NCBI GenBank assembly: GCA_016779285.1
Contig: JADHNV010000001.1
Coordinates: forward strand, 1 to 34,149
Source: SAR86 cluster bacterium
GTDB lineage: Bacteria > Pseudomonadota > Gammaproteobacteria > Magnimaribacterales > D2472
Direction: 5' to 3'
Length of the DNA stretch: 34,149 bases
Shown here: positions 32,024-34,149 of the stretch, one piece after another
Position numbering within the stretch: position 1 is the stretch's first letter
Layout: the number at the start of each line of letters is the position of its first letter
Made by a program: the position numbers and the translations under genes
Notes under the pieces: model-generated
Told to the model about the DNA's origin: nothing
The model's database searches: none
The model's input: only the letters and a program-made list of their open reading frames with translations

Positions 32024-33501
32024 CTAGATTTTTCTCTTGCAACTTTTTGATCATCTCCTCTAGATGATTCAAGATTTTGTAAATAATCTGAACTTATTGA
32101 TGTTGGATATTGACCATCAAAAATAGACATTTCAAATTTTTTAATTTCAGGATTTCCTTCTTGTGCAGAAGCAATCAAATCTTTCAAATCTTGATAAATT
32201 AACCAATCAGCACCAATTTCTTTTGCAACCTCTTCGTCAGTTCTTCCAGAGGCGATTAACTCATTGGTTGCAGCCATATCAATACCATAAAGGTTTTGAA
32301 ATTTTACTGGCGGCGCTGCAGATGAGAAGTAAACTTTTTTTGCGCCCGCTTCTCTAGCCATTTCAATGATTCTTTTGCTTGTTGTTCCCCTAACTATAGA
32401 ATCGTCAACTAATAGAACATTTTTTCCTTTAAACTCAAGATCTAATATGTTTAATTTACGCCTAACTGATTTTTTTCTTTCTTCTTGATTGGGCATAATA
32501 AAGGTTCTGCCAACATATCTATTTTTAACGAAACCCTGCCTATAAGGAAGTTTTAATGCTGCTGCAAGCTGCAATGCAGCTGTGGTGGAGCTATCGGGAA
32601 TAGGAATTACCACATCAATATCGTGTTCAGGATTTAGTTTGAGAATTTTTTTTGCTAGCTTTTGGCCCATTCTCATTCTTGCTTTATAAACAGAAATTTC
32701 ATCTAAAGTAGAATCAGGTCTAGCTAAATAAACATATTCAAAGATACAAGGTGTTGGATCTACATTATCAGAGCACTGATCGCTATGTAAGATTCCGTCT
32801 ACGTCTATATAAATAGCCTCACCTGGAAGTACATCCCTTAATGTTTTAAAGCCTAAAGCAGAAAAGGAAGCATTTTCGGATGCAACTATATATTCTTTTT
32901 TTGTTGGGCCGTCTTTAACTCCAATCACTAATGGACGAATACCTCGAGGATCTCTGAAGGCAATCAACCCAAAGCCAGTAATCAAAGCAACTACAGCATA
33001 AGCTCCTTGGCATCGGACATGAGTTTTTTTAACCGCTTGAAAGAAATGTTTTTTAGAAGGAAGAATTGCTTTTTGTTTTCCGAGCTCATGGGCAAAAATA
33101 TTAAGTAAAACTTCTGAATCTGAATCAGTATTAAGGTGACGCATTTCAGCGTGAAATAGTTCACGAGCAAGAACTTTAGAGTTTGTTAAGTTTCCATTGT
33201 GGGCTAGGCTAATACCATATGGAGAATTGACGTACATTGGCTGAGCAAATTCTTTACCAGCACCACCTGCGGTAGGATATCGAACATGCCCTATTCCATA
33301 ATTACCTAGCAATTTACTCATATGACGTTGCTGAAAAACATCTCGAACATATCCCATGGATTTGCGACTATTCAATCTACCAGTTTCATCACAAACAACC
33401 ATCCCGGCTGCATCTTGGCCTCTGTGCTGAAGCATTAATAGGGAGTCATAGATTGAACTAGCTACGTGAGTTTCAGAATATATGCCAACTATTCCACACA
33501 T
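32020..33501 (-). CDS. purF: Amidophosphoribosyltransferase
   Basis: PurF catalyses the first committed step of purine synthesis, making phosphoribosylamine from PRPP and glutamine. The 493-residue protein begins MCGIVGIYS, so Cys2 becomes the N-terminal nucleophile of the glutaminase domain without a propeptide, as in E. coli PurF. The phosphoribosyltransferase domain has the PRPP loop LLVDDSIVRGTTS. The cluster cysteines and propeptide of the Bacillus type are absent. Its ATG shares one base with the cvpA stop, so they are coupled. The C-terminal tail (SSRGDDQKVAREKSS) is polar and probably flexible. Confidence 0.97.
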   Translation of the reverse strand: MCGIVGIYSETHVASSIYDSLLMLQHRGQDAAGMVVCDETGRLNSRKSMGYVRDVFQQRHMSKLLGNYGIGHVRYPTAGGAGKEFAQPMYVNSPYGISLAHNGNLTNSKVLARELFHAEMRHLNTDSDSEVLLNIFAHELGKQKAILPSKKHFFQAVKKTHVRCQGAYAVVALITGFGLIAFRDPRGIRPLVIGVKDGPTKKEYIVASENASFSALGFKTLRDVLPGEAIYIDVDGILHSDQCSDNVDPTPCIFEYVYLARPDSTLDEISVYKARMRMGQKLAKKILKLNPEHDIDVVIPIPDSSTTAALQLAAALKLPYRQGFVKNRYVGRTFIMPNQEERKKSVRRKLNILDLEFKGKNVLLVDDSIVRGTTSKRIIEMAREAGAKKVYFSSAAPPVKFQNLYGIDMAATNELIASGRTDEEVAKEIGADWLIYQDLKDLIASAQEGNPEIKKFEMSIFDGQYPTSISSDYLQNLESSRGDDQKVAREKSS

Positions 33502-34040
33502 TATGTTGTCTCGTAAATTGTGCTGATATCAGACTTCAGCATAACTGAATTTTTATCAGAGATCATACTTTTAAAAAATTTTTCAGCCATTGGTGCATAT
33601 TTTTGCAAGTATTTAGAACTTTTGGACTCAGCAATAAAAGCAGATTGCTTAAAATCTTCTGGTAAAACTAGATAAATAACTACAATGAGGAGCATGCCTC
33701 TGAGAAAACCAAAGAATACTCCTAACAATCTATCAAAACCTCCCAATCCCGACCAATGAACCAAGCCTCTAAGTAATTTTATTAATACGCCACCTAAAAA
33801 AACAATACCAATAAAAACAGAAATGATGGTAAGAATTCTTCTGATTTCAGGGCTATTAATATAATCAATAAAATATGGATCTAAATATACATGTAAAAAA
33901 ATTGCCCCCCCAAAAGCAATAACCCACAATAATAGAGAGAATGCTTCTTGAATGAAACCTCGAAAAAATGCAATAAGACCAGAAAGTGCAATGATCCCAA
34001 TCAAAAGGTAATCAAAATGAGTAAGCGCTATGGATTCCAA
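33501..34040 (-). CDS. cvpA: CvpA family inner-membrane protein
   Basis: This 179-residue protein matches CvpA, an inner-membrane protein needed for colicin V production in E. coli and linked to envelope stress tolerance. Four hydrophobic segments are visible (about 10-28, 32-52, 64-85 and 103-123), with the RGFIQEAFSLLLW and LGGFDRLLGVFFGFLRGMLL family signatures. The start codon is TTG at 34038-34040, inside the end of the upstream SPOR gene (13-base overlap), with GGTGAGG about seven bases before it. Its place between a SPOR gene and purF is the usual gammaproteobacterial order. Confidence 0.93.
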   Translation of the reverse strand: MESIALTHFDYLLIGIIALSGLIAFFRGFIQEAFSLLLWVIAFGGAIFLHVYLDPYFIDYINSPEIRRILTIISVFIGIVFLGGVLIKLLRGLVHWSGLGGFDRLLGVFFGFLRGMLLIVVIYLVLPEDFKQSAFIAESKSSKYLQKYAPMAEKFFKSMISDKNSVMLKSDISTIYETT

Positions 34041-34149
34041 GCCAAAACCTCACCAGCCTCTATGCCAGCGATTTGATTAAGAGTGTTTTGATTATCCTTA
34101 ATATCTTGTTTGCTGGCAAAAGGGCCTACCAAAACATTAGTAAGGTTTT
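34028..34149 (-). CDS. SPOR-domain protein (partial, only C-terminal 39 residues)
   Basis: Hand translation of the minus strand at the right edge gives a frame ending at TAG (34028-34030). Its visible end, NVLVGPFASKQDIKDNQNTL, fits the VGPF strand of the SPOR peptidoglycan-binding domain. SPOR domains bind denuded glycan at division sites. The position just before cvpA-purF matches DedD in other gammaproteobacteria. The rest of the gene lies outside the window. Confidence 0.75.
   Translation of the reverse strand, partial: NLTNVLVGPFASKQDIKDNQNTLNQIAGIEAGEVLAWNP

Noticed and set aside
1..34149. CRISPR array, transposon ends, prophage or defence island
   Set aside because: I saw no regularly spaced repeats, integrase, transposase or phage genes; every large frame is a recognisable chromosomal gene.

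Overview
The window is a gene-dense, AT-rich stretch of chromosome that reads as core genome of a marine-type gammaproteobacterium. The evidence is gene order known from that class: cysS divergent from ppiB-lpxH, purL divergent from mltF, a SPOR gene then cvpA-purF, and alaS-lysC. A single-chain PurL of about 1,284 residues and an AcnB-type aconitase agree. Low GC, spacers of zero to a few bases and compact proteins suggest a streamlined oligotroph. A SAR86-like lineage is my best guess, but it is an inference and not a demonstrated assignment. I see no prophage, transposase, CRISPR array, toxin-antitoxin pair or defence island.

Layout. 1-2969: a partial extradiol-type VOC dioxygenase (-), a GloC-type metallo-hydrolase (+), then a minus-strand unit of thioesterase, SDR and TM2 membrane protein. 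3000-8728: hflX and a phytoene-dehydrogenase-like FAD enzyme (+), facing a PIF1-like helicase and an alanine/glycine:Na+ symporter (-). 8834-15912: tRNA-Ser(GCU), downstream of a tightly packed six-gene minus-strand operon: CoA pyrophosphatase, gamma-carbonic anhydrase-like protein, dienelactone hydrolase, alaS, lysC, dihydroorotase. 15964-23133: a zinc-ribbon NUDIX hydrolase, purL, a reduced MltF-like lytic transglycosylase and uvrB. 23180-27162: tRNA-Asn, a 282-bp spacer with two dyad structures, an SDR, cysS, ppiB and lpxH. 27186-28914: an SOS-regulated umuDC operon with a near-consensus LexA box. 28907-34149: a DUF1289 protein, acnB, purF, cvpA and the tail of a SPOR-domain gene.

The genes serve nucleotide synthesis (purL, purF, dihydroorotase), translation (alaS, cysS, two tRNAs), amino-acid metabolism (lysC, symporter), DNA repair and tolerance (uvrB, umuDC, PIF1-like helicase), envelope work (lpxH, mltF, SPOR protein), the TCA cycle (acnB) and housekeeping hydrolysis (NUDIX enzymes, GloC, thioesterase).

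I did not find a clearly new multi-gene system. The observations I rate highest are: all seven convergent gene junctions lie between an 8-nt overlap and a 7-nt gap, four of them sharing one stop tetranucleotide; a Bacteroidetes-like dihydroorotase inside the alaS-lysC operon; a cyclophilin gene with a strong internal ribosome binding site that could give membrane-anchored and cytosolic forms; and a UmuD with Val-Gly at the self-cleavage position, under a near-perfect LexA box.
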